64,000 nt of DNA from CAZSNH01 sp052388455 (GCA_052388455.1 JBQTIA010000001.1:1-64000), one strand, 5' to 3'; shown: positions 53,941-62,890, counted from the first letter of the stretch. The notes: generated by a model not told the origin, from the sequence alone. Translations and numbers: made by a program.

Positions 53941-54039
53941 ATGACCCAATCCCAATTCGAGGGCCTGGCGTTGTGGATCGTGCTGATGCTTCTGATGATG
54001 GTCCCCTGGGTCCTCGAGATCATCGGCGTTCTGCAATAA
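53941..54039 (+). CDS. Small single-pass membrane protein (32 aa)
   Basis: ATG 53941 begins a 32-residue frame preceded by GAGGCGG. The peptide starts MTQSQFEGLALW, then a membrane-spanning stretch (IVLMLLMMVPWVLEIIGVL), and ends in Q before TAA. It is too short for most gene finders. No family is recognised; size and layout suit a small membrane regulator, but coding status is unproven. Confidence 0.5.
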   Translation: MTQSQFEGLALWIVLMLLMMVPWVLEIIGVLQ

Positions 54040-54438
54040 CGCCGGCCCCGCAGGTTTAGACACCGCGGGCCCCGACTGACGTCAGCCCGAGAGCAGGCGT
54101 GCAAGACCGATGTATGACCGCGACCGCCACCCCGTGACACCTCGGGTCGCCGGGCGGAGCGGCGTGTCGGGCCGCTGGCCGGGAACGCAATTCGGCGCGA
54201 ACGGGATTTCCCCCCGTCCGCGCCGAAATGTTGCTCGCCTGTTGACTTCTGAGGGGCCGTCTCGCGCGACCGTGCTGGTGAGATTGCCACAGGGGCATTC
54301 AAAACATCCTAAGGAATAGCGTAAAGCTGCAGTGAAAGGGCGTCCGATACCGCTGCGATGCAACAAGCCGACGGGCCGGTGGTATCGGTGGGCTGCCGAG
54401 GCTGGCAGGTGCCAGACGTGGCGAACAAGGGGTTGGCG
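54040..54438. other. Intergenic region with strong hairpin and a copy of an sRNA-linked motif (399 bp)
   Basis: No gene is visible. At 54191-54227 a hairpin pairs TTCGGCGCG with CGCGCCGAA and ACGGG with CCCGT around a single A-C mismatch. Eleven bases later, CCTGTTGACTTCTGAG (54238-54253) repeats exactly a segment of the sRNA candidate at 24685-24700. No T-run follows. Confidence 0.6.
54191..54227. repeat. Strong hairpin, 9 + 5 bp stem
   Basis: TTCGGCGCG (54191-54199) pairs with CGCGCCGAA (54219-54227), and ACGGG (54201-54205) with CCCGT (54213-54217), leaving one A-C mismatch and a 7-base loop. Its role is unknown; it may be part of an untranslated RNA. Confidence 0.75.
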
Positions 54439-54705
54439 ATGGCAACGGCGGGGCGGGGACCTCACAAGCAGCGGCTGCATCTCGTGTTCGGCGGTGAGTT
54501 GACCACGCTGGACGGCGTGGATTTCCGCGATCTCGGCGCGCTCGACATGGTCGGCGTGTTCCCCGACTACGAGTCCGCGCACGCGGCCTGGAAGGCAGCC
54601 GCTCAGCGCACGGTCGACAACGCGGCCATGCGCTACTTCATTGTCCACCTGCACCGGCTGCTCGATCCGCAGACCGCGCAGGGGGATGGCGCAGCCGTCG
54701 GCTGA
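54439..54705 (+). CDS. DUF4170 family protein
   Basis: An 88-residue protein of the alphaproteobacterial DUF4170 family: LHLVFGGELTTLDGVDFRDL, GVFPDYESAHAAWKAAAQ, then DNAAMRYFIVHLHRLLDP. Function is unknown, but it regularly sits at the head of lipid A and Kdo genes, as here. ATG 54439 has AAGGGG about seven bases upstream; the frame is open earlier without similarity. The ABC exporter gene follows at 52 bp. Confidence 0.88.
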   Translation: MATAGRGPHKQRLHLVFGGELTTLDGVDFRDLGALDMVGVFPDYESAHAAWKAAAQRTVDNAAMRYFIVHLHRLLDPQTAQGDGAAVG

Positions 54706-54756
54706 CGGCGCGCTCCCCGCGTCCGGCTGTCATAGACCGGGCGTCAAAGGCGAACG

Positions 54757-56673
54757 ATGAAACCGGCGACCTTCGCCGCCGGTATTGAGCTTTGGAGATG
54801 GGCCGCAGGAGCTGGCGTGGCAGACGGAAATATTCGCGCGACAGAACCGGCCGACAGCGGACGCGGCAAGCGTGATCGCCGCCGCATCCCTCTCGACGCC
54901 CATGCGCGCGGACTTCTCGGACGCTTTCTCAGGGACTGGATCTTTCCGCGCTGGCGCGAGATCGCCATCGCGACGGCGCTGACGGCGGCACTGGCCGCAG
55001 CGACGGGCGCCTATCCGCTGGTCATCAAGTTTTCCTTCGACACGCTGATGAAGGGTGATGCAGCCTGGCTGCCGTGGGTGCTGGCGGCCATCGTGACGAT
55101 CACCGCCGCACGCAGCATTTTTCTCTACCTCCAGACGGTCGCCACGCAGCGCATCGTGCTGCGCACGACGACCGACATCCAGCGCCGCGCGTTCGCGCAC
55201 CTGATGAGCGCGGACTTCGCTCGCCTGTCCCGCGATGCGCCGGGACGGCTGATGTCCAAGCTGACCAACGACGTCGGATTCATTCAGCACGCCACACAGG
55301 CCGCTCTCAATACGGTGATGCGCGACACGCTGAGCGTCATCGCGCTCGTCGTATCGATGTTCTATCTCGACTGGGTGCTCTCGCTGATCGTGCTCGGAGT
55401 CTATCCGTTCGCGGCCGTGCCGATCACCGTCATCGCCCGTCGTCTGCGGCGCAACGCGTCGCGCACCCAGCAGGAGCTCGGCGGCATGACGGCGCTGCTC
55501 TCCGAGAAGCTCGGCGGCGCCCGCCTGATCAAGACGTTCCGGCTGGAAAACTACGCCACCCAGCGGCTCAATCAGAGCTTCGAGCAGGTCTACAAGCTGC
55601 GCCTGAAGGCGGTCGGCAACCGGGCCCGGCTCGAATCGATCCTCGAAGCGCTGGGCGGGCTGGCGGTGGCGGGCGTCATCGCGCTCGCCTACTGGCGCAT
55701 CGCCAACGGCATCTCGACGGTCGGCGATTTCATGGGCTTCACCACGGCGCTCTTGATGTCGGCGCAGCCGATCCGGTCCGTCGGCAACCTCATGGCGCGG
55801 GTGCAGGAAGGGCTGGCCGCGGCCGAGAGCATCTACACGCTGCTCGACGAGAAACCGCAGATCGTCGACCGGCCTGACGCCAAGCCCCTGCACGTCAAAT
55901 CCGGTACGATCCGTTTCGACGACGTCTCGTTCCGCTACGAGGGCAACAGCGACGTGGCCGCGGTGTCGGGCTTTTCGCTCGACATTTCCGGCGGCAAGAC
56001 GGTTGCGTTCGTCGGCCGCTCGGGGGCCGGCAAGACGACGGTCATCAATCTGGTGCCGCGCCTGTTCGACGCCACCGAGGGACGCATCACGATCGTCGGC
56101 GTGGATATCCGTGACGTGACGCTCGAATCCCTCCGCGGCGCCATTTCCATCGTCAGCCAGGATACGACGCTGTTCGACGACACTATCCGCGCCAACATCG
56201 CCCTCGGGCGGCTCGGCGCGTCCGAGGCGGACATCGTTGCCGCGGCGGAGGCGGCGGCCGCCCACGAGTTCATTCTCGCGCAGCCGCAGGGCTACGATAC
56301 GGTGATCGGTGATCGCGGCCAGCGCCTCTCCGGCGGCCAGCGCCAGCGGCTCGCGCTTGCCCGCGCGATTCTCAAGGATGCGCCGATCCTGCTGCTCGAC
56401 GAGGCGACCAGCGCGCTCGATACGGAATCCGAGCGGCTGGTGCAGGACGCGCTCGCGCGTTTCACCCGCAACCGCACGACTCTGGTCATCGCCCACCGCC
56501 TCTCGACCGTGCAGAACGCCGATCTCATCTCAGTCATGGAGGACGGCCGGCTGGTGGAACTCGGCACGCACGCCGATCTGAACGCCCGCGGCGGAACCTA
56601 CGCGCGGCTGGCCCGCTCCCAGCTCCTCGCCGATACGAGCGCGGAGCCGGCTCGCCAGACGGCCGCGCAATAG
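54757..56673 (+). CDS. MsbA-like ABC exporter (fused membrane and ATPase domains)
   Basis: A 638-residue half-transporter that as a dimer should flip lipid A core or a related lipid. Six membrane helices lie in residues ~55-330, including ALTAALAAATGAYPLVIKFS. The ATPase has Walker A AFVGRSGAGKTTVINLV near residue 430, the signature LSGGQRQRLALARAIL, Walker B LLLDEATSALD, and the switch His VIAHRL. The neighbourhood (DUF4170, WaaA, LpxK) supports the MsbA role. The start may instead be GTG 54817, which has AGGAG five bases upstream. Confidence 0.9.
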   Translation: MKPATFAAGIELWRWAAGAGVADGNIRATEPADSGRGKRDRRRIPLDAHARGLLGRFLRDWIFPRWREIAIATALTAALAAATGAYPLVIKFSFDTLMKGDAAWLPWVLAAIVTITAARSIFLYLQTVATQRIVLRTTTDIQRRAFAHLMSADFARLSRDAPGRLMSKLTNDVGFIQHATQAALNTVMRDTLSVIALVVSMFYLDWVLSLIVLGVYPFAAVPITVIARRLRRNASRTQQELGGMTALLSEKLGGARLIKTFRLENYATQRLNQSFEQVYKLRLKAVGNRARLESILEALGGLAVAGVIALAYWRIANGISTVGDFMGFTTALLMSAQPIRSVGNLMARVQEGLAAAESIYTLLDEKPQIVDRPDAKPLHVKSGTIRFDDVSFRYEGNSDVAAVSGFSLDISGGKTVAFVGRSGAGKTTVINLVPRLFDATEGRITIVGVDIRDVTLESLRGAISIVSQDTTLFDDTIRANIALGRLGASEADIVAAAEAAAAHEFILAQPQGYDTVIGDRGQRLSGGQRQRLALARAILKDAPILLLDEATSALDTESERLVQDALARFTRNRTTLVIAHRLSTVQNADLISVMEDGRLVELGTHADLNARGGTYARLARSQLLADTSAEPARQTAAQ

Positions 56674-56685
56674 GCAGACCGTCGG

Positions 56686-57432
56686 CTACTCTCGCCGCAA
56701 AACACCGCGTACGAGCCGGTTCGCCCAGCCCTGCGCCTTGAACGAGTGCTGCAGATCGTCCGCGTCGTAGGTGGTCTCCACCCATTCCAGGAACGACATC
56801 GAGGTCGCCGCGGTGTCGGCAAGATAGCGCTCGAAAAACGCGTCGAGAATCCCCGTATCGGCCTGCCGGATGTGACCGAAGCGGAATGCGAGCTGACGGC
56901 GCGCCTCCGCAATCGGCACGCCGTGCTTGAAGTGCAGATAGAGCGCGCTCATCAGGCCGGCCCGGTCGGCGCCGGATTTACAGTGGAACAGCACCGGCTC
57001 GTCCAGGCGTCCGATGAGATCGCTGGCGGCCAGGATGACGGCTCGCGTCGGCGCCCCGCGCGATTTCATCGGGAAGTCGATCAGCGTCACGCCGTGCACC
57101 GCGCACGCGGCGCGCTCCAGCTCGTAGGTCGAGGTCTTCATGCGCCCGCGCAGATTGACGATGGTGCGCAGGCCCTTGCGGCTGAGGGCTCGGATCTGGT
57201 GCGGCAGGGGCTGTGCGCTGCGCCAGACCCCATCCGATAGGCGGTGCCGGTTCGGATAGGCCAGGCGCAGCCACAGATGATCGAACACCAGCATGTGCAG
57301 CGTCTGCGCGCCGGGTCCGAGGTGGCGGCGCACCGGGGCGGGCATTCGGGCGACGAACGCTTCGCGCCACTCCGCCGTCATGCGCTTCATGGCGCGGCGC
57401 GCGCGCTTGGCAGGTCCCGCCTTTGGTCGCAA
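56686..57432 (-). CDS. Tyrosine/dual-specificity-type phosphatase
   Basis: A 248-residue cysteine phosphatase with the CX5R loop LFHCKSGADRAGLM; Cys151 is the nucleophile and Arg157 the phosphate binder. The upstream strand GLRTIVNLRGRMKTSTYELE fits the DSP/DUF442-like group. It lies convergently between the exporter and the WaaA fusion gene, so the substrate may be a phosphorylated glycolipid rather than a protein; that is inference. The TTG at 57432 has AGGA ten bases upstream; ATG 57390 is the main alternative start. Confidence 0.82.
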   Translation of the reverse strand: MRPKAGPAKRARRAMKRMTAEWREAFVARMPAPVRRHLGPGAQTLHMLVFDHLWLRLAYPNRHRLSDGVWRSAQPLPHQIRALSRKGLRTIVNLRGRMKTSTYELERAACAVHGVTLIDFPMKSRGAPTRAVILAASDLIGRLDEPVLFHCKSGADRAGLMSALYLHFKHGVPIAEARRQLAFRFGHIRQADTGILDAFFERYLADTAATSMSFLEWVETTYDADDLQHSFKAQGWANRLVRGVLRRE

Positions 57433-57750
57433 GTCGTCGGTGTCCTACATCGGAAGCCGTGCACATGCGCCCGCGGGTCGGTCACGCGGAGCGGACCCGG
57501 GCCCGCCCTGGTCGCGGCTGGCATTTGTGCAGCCTGGATATTCGCTATAACACCCTCCCGCAAGGGGCTCGTCCGGCTTGTTTCGTGTGCCTCGCGGGCA
57601 GAGCGGCCGCCGTCCGGCATTCCGCTGCTGCGGTGGGCCGAGGACGGTCGTACGGAGCCGCTGTCGGCGTGACGCCGTCCGCGCCTCGGCCATGCGTTGA
57701 CACCCGGCCGGCGTGTGAGATTGTCGGGCGGTGCGAGGAACCCAAATTCG
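57433..57750. other. Divergent intergenic region phosphatase / DUF374-WaaA (318 bp)
   Basis: Presumed promoter region of two divergent genes. The frame of the WaaA fusion is open for 18 codons before its ATG, but these codons show no similarity. No repeat, hairpin or operator was recognised. Confidence 0.35.
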
Positions 57751-59781
57751 ATGGTCATGACGCCCGAGCAGAAGCGGCGATACGGCAAGCTCGCCGGCCG
57801 GGCGGCTGCGCGTTTGATCGGCCTCGTGCATCGCACGTCGCGCGTCGTGTTCGAGCCCGCAGACGCGCGCGACCGGCTGGCGCGAAACAACCCCGCCATC
57901 GTCGCCGCCTGGCACGGGCAGTTCATGATGCTGGCCAGCGAGCGGCCGGAGGGCGTACCGTTCACGGCCATGGTGGCGCGTCATGGCGATGCCGAGGTGA
58001 TCGGTGAAGCGATGGCGCTGGTCGGAGTCGAGCTCATTCGCGGTGCTGGAGCCGGCGCGCGGGCCAAGGACCGCGGCGGTGCTCATGCCTTGAGAGCGGC
58101 GCTGGCCGCGCTCGATGCCGGCAAGTCTATCGTCATGACGGCGGATGTGCCGCCGGGACCGGCCCGCGTCGCCGGAACCGGCATCGTGACGCTGGCGCGA
58201 CTTTCGGGCCGGCCGATCGTACCGGCGGCCGTCGCCTCCTCGCGGTACACCTCGCTCGACACCTGGAGCCGGATGACGATCAATCTTCCGTGGTCGACGC
58301 TCGCCTATGTCGTGGGCGAGCCGATCTTCGTTCCCCGCGAAGCGGCACCACTCGAAGTCGAGGCCAAGCGCAAGGAGGTCGAGGTGGCTTTGAACGCCAT
58401 CACGCGCCGGGCCTACGCTCTGGCCGGCGCCGATCCGGCCCGCGCAACGCCGCCGGGTCTCGTCGATCCGCTTGCAAAGCCGGCCGCGGCCGGGTTCCGA
58501 TTGAAAGCCTACCGGGCCGCGACAACGCTGTTGCGACCGGCCGCGCCCCTGCTTTTGAAGATGCGCGAGCGCAGCGGAAAGGAGGATGCCGCCCGACGGA
58601 ATGAGCGTTTCGGCAAGGCCAGTGCCGCGCGCAAGCCGGGTCCGCTCGTCTGGGTGCACGCGGCCAGCGTCGGCGAGGCCAATGCGGTGCTGCCTCTGGT
58701 CGAGAAACTCGGAGAAACGCGATCCGACCTGTCATTCCTGCTCACCACGGGAACTGTGACCTCGGCCGGCATCGTAGCGCGCAGGCTGAACGGCAACGGC
58801 GTGCACCAGTACGTGCCGATCGACGCGCGCGACTGCGTCAATGCCTTCCTCGATCATTGGCGGCCCGATCTCGCTGTATTCACCGAATCCGAAATCTGGC
58901 CGAACCTCGTTCTCGAAACCGCGGACCGCGGCGTCCCACTGGTGCTCGTCAACGCCCGTATGTCGAACAAGAGCTACGGTCGCTGGCGCCGGCGGCCGAC
59001 CGCCTCGCAGCCGATCTTCAACCGCTTCTCGCTCGTCGTTGCCCAGAACGAGAAGCTGGCGCGGAGATTCGGGGAGCTGGGTGCCCGCAACGTGATCTTC
59101 GCCGGCAACCTGAAGATCGACGCTCCACCGCCGGCCGTCGATGCGGCCGAGAGCGCGCGACTGAAGCAGGCCGTCGCCGGCCGGCCGATCGTCGTGGCCG
59201 CCAGCACGCATCCCGGCGAGGAGGAGATGGTGGCCGGCGCGCACCGGCGGATTGCGGCGGATGTGGACGGGCTGCTGACCGTCATAGCGCCGCGCCATCC
59301 CGAGCGCGGTCCCGCCGTTGCCGAGCTTCTGAAAGGGCTTGGCTTCCGCATCGCGCAGCGCTCCCTCGGCGAGGTGCCCTCCGTTGCGACCGAAGTTTAC
59401 ATCGCCGACACCATCGGCGAATTGGGAATGCTTTACGCGCTGGCCCCCGTCGCCTTCATCGGCGGCTCGCTCGCCGACCGCGGTGGGCAGAACCCCATCG
59501 AGGCCGTGCGCCTCGGGGCCGCCGTCATCACCGGTCCGCACACCGCGAACTTTCGCGATGCCTACCGCACGCTGCTGCGCCACAAGGGCGTGATCGAAGT
59601 GCGCTCCGTCGAAGAGCTGGCGACCGCTGCCGCAAAGCTGCTGCGAGAGGAAGAGTTCCGACAGCACCTGCGCTCCGGCGCCGAGATGGGCCTGCAGGTG
59701 CTCGGCGGCGCGCTGGATCGGACGCTCGAAGCGCTGGAGCCCTACCTCCCCACCGACGAGAGGCTTCGGCGTGCGTCTTGA
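57751..59781 (+). CDS. Fusion of DUF374 acyltransferase-like domain with Kdo transferase WaaA
   Basis: One 676-residue frame joins two enzymes of lipopolysaccharide synthesis. Residues ~15-225 are a DUF374 domain: NNPAIVAAWHGQFMM, then ELIRGAGAGARAKDRGGAHA and MTADVPPGPARVAGTGIVTL, related to lipid A late acyltransferases. Residues ~250-670 are WaaA/KdtA, which transfers Kdo to lipid A: AYRAATTLLRPAAPLLL at its normal N-terminus, VHAASVGEANAVLPL with the catalytic Glu, FTESEIWPNLVLETA, and APVAFIGGSLADRGGQNPIE. No stop or frameshift separates them; in relatives they are adjacent genes. ATG 57751 is the chosen start, with 57757 also possible. lpxK overlaps its end by 11 bases. Confidence 0.92.
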   Translation: MVMTPEQKRRYGKLAGRAAARLIGLVHRTSRVVFEPADARDRLARNNPAIVAAWHGQFMMLASERPEGVPFTAMVARHGDAEVIGEAMALVGVELIRGAGAGARAKDRGGAHALRAALAALDAGKSIVMTADVPPGPARVAGTGIVTLARLSGRPIVPAAVASSRYTSLDTWSRMTINLPWSTLAYVVGEPIFVPREAAPLEVEAKRKEVEVALNAITRRAYALAGADPARATPPGLVDPLAKPAAAGFRLKAYRAATTLLRPAAPLLLKMRERSGKEDAARRNERFGKASAARKPGPLVWVHAASVGEANAVLPLVEKLGETRSDLSFLLTTGTVTSAGIVARRLNGNGVHQYVPIDARDCVNAFLDHWRPDLAVFTESEIWPNLVLETADRGVPLVLVNARMSNKSYGRWRRRPTASQPIFNRFSLVVAQNEKLARRFGELGARNVIFAGNLKIDAPPPAVDAAESARLKQAVAGRPIVVAASTHPGEEEMVAGAHRRIAADVDGLLTVIAPRHPERGPAVAELLKGLGFRIAQRSLGEVPSVATEVYIADTIGELGMLYALAPVAFIGGSLADRGGQNPIEAVRLGAAVITGPHTANFRDAYRTLLRHKGVIEVRSVEELATAAAKLLREEEFRQHLRSGAEMGLQVLGGALDRTLEALEPYLPTDERLRRAS

Positions 59782-60826
59782 CGAGCCCGGCTGGTGGTAC
59801 GGGGCGACACGAGCCGAGGCCATCGCAGCCCGCGGCCTGTCACCACTCGGCCGACTCTATGGCCATCTCGTGCAGCGGCGGTTCAAAGCCACGACGGCCT
59901 ATCGTTCGCGTCTGCCCGTCGTCTGCGTCGGCAATCTCACGGCGGGCGGAACCGGCAAGACTCCGCTGGTGGCGTTCATCGCACAGCTGCTGAAAGCCGC
60001 CGGGTGCCATCCCGTTATACTTTCCCGGGGACATGGCGGGCGTCTCGCGGGTCCGCACTGGGTGGCGCCGGGGATCGATACGGCGCACGATTGCGGAGAC
60101 GAGCCGCTGCTGCTGGCGGACGTGGCGACCGTCATGGTGGCCCGCGACCGGCGGGCGGGAGCGATGATGATCGAGCGCAGCGAGCGGCCGGCAGACGTCA
60201 TCGTCATGGACGACGGCTTGCAGAACCCGTCACTGATCAAGGATCTCGTCATCGCCGTGGTCGATGGCCTCCGCGGATTCGGCAATGGCGAGATCATTCC
60301 GGCCGGGCCGCTCAGAGCGCCGCTCGATTTTCAGCTCGGCCTCACGGATTGCATTGTCGTGAATGGCGGCGCCGGGCCATCCGCGGCGCCGGTGCTCGAC
60401 CGCATCGAAGGGCTGCGGCGGGATTTTCTCGGACCCGTTCTCTCGGCGCACGTTGAGCCGGCTGAGACTGCGGACTGGCTCCCCGGGCAGGATGTCGTCG
60501 CCTACGCCGGCATTGGACATCCGCAGCGCGTGTTCGACATGATTGCCGCGCTCGGCGGCCATGTCGTCGAGGCGATTGCCTTCGCCGATCATCATGCCTT
60601 CAGCGATGCGGATGCGCGCCGGCTGCTGACGCTCGCGATCGAGCGCAAAGCGATGCTGGTGACGACCGCCAAAGACCGGGCGCGGCTGATCGGCGGCCGG
60701 GGCGCTCTGGCCGATCTGGCGGCGGCTTCGCGTGTACTGCACGTGCGTCTCGCCTTCAGTACCCGCGACCGAGAGCGTCTCGTCGCGCTACTCGATGCAG
60801 CGATGAAGGGTGGCGGTCGGGAATGA
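59771..60826 (+). CDS. lpxK: Tetraacyldisaccharide 4'-kinase
   Basis: LpxK phosphorylates the 4' position of the lipid A disaccharide at the inner membrane. The 351-residue protein has the family P-loop VGNLTAGGTGKTPLVAFIA near residues 53-71, then ILSRGHGGRLAG, the Walker-B-like VIVMDDGLQNPSL, and the late motif AIAFADHHAFSDADA. Start is GTG 59771 with AGAGG seven bases upstream, inside the end of the WaaA fusion, so the two are translationally linked. DUF2093 converges 10 bp later. Confidence 0.95.
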   Translation: MRLDEPGWWYGATRAEAIAARGLSPLGRLYGHLVQRRFKATTAYRSRLPVVCVGNLTAGGTGKTPLVAFIAQLLKAAGCHPVILSRGHGGRLAGPHWVAPGIDTAHDCGDEPLLLADVATVMVARDRRAGAMMIERSERPADVIVMDDGLQNPSLIKDLVIAVVDGLRGFGNGEIIPAGPLRAPLDFQLGLTDCIVVNGGAGPSAAPVLDRIEGLRRDFLGPVLSAHVEPAETADWLPGQDVVAYAGIGHPQRVFDMIAALGGHVVEAIAFADHHAFSDADARRLLTLAIERKAMLVTTAKDRARLIGGRGALADLAAASRVLHVRLAFSTRDRERLVALLDAAMKGGGRE

Positions 60827-60836
60827 CGGATCGACG

Positions 60837-61070
60837 TCAGGCGGAGCGGCGGTTGCGGACCACGTCGAGGTAGCGCTGCAGCGAGACTTCCGCCGACGCA
60901 TAGGGCTCCTGCAATTCGACGCTCCAGTATCTGAGATCGGGCAGTTCGATCTCTTTACCGGTAACCGCGCAGCGCACGAAATCCCCGTGCGACACCACCT
61001 CGAACTCGCCGTCCTTGTAGCGGACGCGCGCCTCACCCCTGAGGCCGAAAAACTTTTCGATGCGGTTCAT
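60837..61070 (-). CDS. DUF2093 family protein
   Basis: A 77-residue protein of the alphaproteobacterial DUF2093 family: RVRYKDGEFEVVSHGDFVRC, then TGKEIELPDLRYWSVELQEP and YASAEVSLQRYLDV. Function is unknown. ATG 61070 gives the usual start; the longer frame runs into a repeat element. It lies downstream of xseA on the same strand and next to lpxK, its usual neighbourhood. Confidence 0.88.
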   Translation of the reverse strand: MNRIEKFFGLRGEARVRYKDGEFEVVSHGDFVRCAVTGKEIELPDLRYWSVELQEPYASAEVSLQRYLDVVRNRRSA

Positions 61071-61201
61071 CAGGTGTCCCTGTCGGCCGGGCTGGCCGAT
61101 CGGCCGTCGCCGGTTCATGGTCGCTCGGCGCTCCACATTGTCGATGGCGCTGGCCTCGTCAAGCTGAACATCCCGCCCTCTGCCGGCCGTGCCGCCGCAG
61201 G

Positions 61202-61336
61202 GGCTCATACCGGCGCGCCGAAATGTCGACTCATGGTTTGATGGTCGGCGCGCCGGTATTTGCATTGCATCGCGCGCGACCGCCCCGCCAACCCCGCGCG
61301 CCGGTACCATTGAGCGGAAGTCAGAACTTCCGCTCG
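61202..61336. repeat. Dispersed intergenic palindromic repeat, copy B
   Basis: The partner of 43750-43883. The main stem here is a perfect 15-bp inverted repeat, ATACCGGCGCGCCGA (61207-61221) and TCGGCGCGCCGGTAT (61245-61259), loop of 23. Near the 3' end GAGCGGAAGT pairs perfectly with ACTTCCGCTC across four bases. It lies between xseA and DUF2093. Confidence 0.85.
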
Positions 61337-61342
61337 ACGGTA

Positions 61343-62890
61343 TCAGAACAGATTTCCCTGGCCCGATCCGCGCCGCCGCTTCGGCACCCGGACGCCCGGC
61401 TCCGCCATCGCTGAACGGGGTCCGTCGGAAAGCGGCCCTTCACCGCCACCCTGGGCCACCACGCCGACGCGACCGTCGCGAAATTCAATCGACAGGACAT
61501 CGGCGGCCGCTACGCGCGCAGCGCTTCGCACCATCGCCCCATCCGCATCCCGGACGAGCGCGAATCCGCGCGCCAGGACACTCTGGTAGCTGAGCGAGGC
61601 GAGCAGCTTGGCCTGCGATTCGAGCGCTCGTGCCTTGGCGTCGATGCGGTTGGCCAGTGTTTCGATCCGCAGCCGCCCGCCGACGCGCTCGAAGCGGCGG
61701 CGACGGTCGCCGGTGATGCGCGTCATCGCGGCCCGCGTGCGTTCGTGGGTCTCGGCGAGCCGGCGCGCGCTGCGCTCGATTCGCACCCCGAGCAGACGGA
61801 GCTGAAGTCGGGACGATACGCGGGCATGGCGCATCGCGTGCGCGCGGGTGTTGGCGAGGAGTGCGCGCCCGAGACGCCGGTCGACTGAGTCGAACCGCTG
61901 CCGGGGGAGCGCGATCAGATCCTGCGGACTGGGCAGCCCCCGCGCGGCGGCTCTCAGCGCGGCGCGATGTCCTTCGAGCGCACGCCGCAGCGACACCCTG
62001 AGCCGCGCGCCCCGATCCGAGGTCTGCTCGATGAGGTCCGAACGTTTCGGTACAGCCCATTCGGCGGCTTTGGTCGGGGTCGGGGCGCGCGCGTCGGCAA
62101 CGAGATCGATCAGCGTCCAATCCGTCTCGTGGCCGACGGCGGAGATGACCGGCAACTCGCTGGCCGCCACCGCGCGCACCAGCGCTTCGTCATTGAAGCC
62201 CCAGAGGTCTTCCAGGCTGCCGCCGCCGCGGGCGACGATCAGCACGTCGGGGCGCGGCAGGCGTCCGCCGGGGGGGAGCGCGTTGAAGCCGCGCACCGCG
62301 GCCGTCACTTCGGCGGCGCTGGTCTCGCCCTGGACACGCACCGGCCAGACGATGACATGGGTCGGGAAGCGCTCCGCGAAGCCGTGCAGCATGTCGCGGA
62401 TGACGGCGCCGGTGGGCGATGTGACGATGCCGACCACGCGCGGCAGGAAGGGCAGCCGACGCTTGCGCCCCTCCTCGAACAGACCTTCGGCGGCGAGCTT
62501 CCGCTTCCTCTGCTCGAGCTGCGCCATCAGCGCGCCGGCGCCTGCCGGCTCCAGCGCCTCCACCACGATCTGATACTTGGATGAGCCGGGGAAAGACGAG
62601 ATCTTGCCGGTGACGACGACCTCGAGACCTTCCTCGGGCTTGAATTTCAGCTTGCCGAACACGCCGCGCCAGATGACGGCCTCGATCTTCGCGCGGTCGT
62701 CCTTGAGCGCGAAATAGCAGTGTCCGGACGCGTGCGGACCGCGGTAGCCGGAGACTTCGCCGCGCAGGCGCACATGGCCGAAGCCGTCCTCGAGCGCACG
62801 CTTGATGGCGCCGGCCAGATCTGAAACCGAAAATTCCGGCGCGTTACTGCCGGGCGTGGCGCGGTCCGGTCGGGCGGCGGGCTCAGTCAC
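61343..62890 (-). CDS. xseA: Exodeoxyribonuclease VII large subunit
   Basis: XseA with XseB degrades single-stranded DNA. The 515-residue protein has the N-terminal OB fold (FSVSDLAGAIKRALEDGFGH, then RGEVSGYRGPHASGHCYFAL) and the catalytic region with RPDVLIVARGGGSLEDLWGF and PVISAVGHETDWTLIDLVAD. A long Arg-rich coiled coil follows, then the C-terminal SYQSVLARGFALVRDADGA. GTG 62890 is chosen because AAGGAT lies about ten bases upstream and the family N-terminus follows. DUF2093 is next on the strand, across the palindromic repeat. Confidence 0.95.
   Translation of the reverse strand: MTEPAARPDRATPGSNAPEFSVSDLAGAIKRALEDGFGHVRLRGEVSGYRGPHASGHCYFALKDDRAKIEAVIWRGVFGKLKFKPEEGLEVVVTGKISSFPGSSKYQIVVEALEPAGAGALMAQLEQRKRKLAAEGLFEEGRKRRLPFLPRVVGIVTSPTGAVIRDMLHGFAERFPTHVIVWPVRVQGETSAAEVTAAVRGFNALPPGGRLPRPDVLIVARGGGSLEDLWGFNDEALVRAVAASELPVISAVGHETDWTLIDLVADARAPTPTKAAEWAVPKRSDLIEQTSDRGARLRVSLRRALEGHRAALRAAARGLPSPQDLIALPRQRFDSVDRRLGRALLANTRAHAMRHARVSSRLQLRLLGVRIERSARRLAETHERTRAAMTRITGDRRRRFERVGGRLRIETLANRIDAKARALESQAKLLASLSYQSVLARGFALVRDADGAMVRSAARVAAADVLSIEFRDGRVGVVAQGGGEGPLSDGPRSAMAEPGVRVPKRRRGSGQGNLF

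Noticed and set aside
54730..56496. 588-residue minus-strand frame opposite the ABC exporter
   Set aside because: Antisense shadow; composition dominated by Arg, Glu and Gln without motifs.
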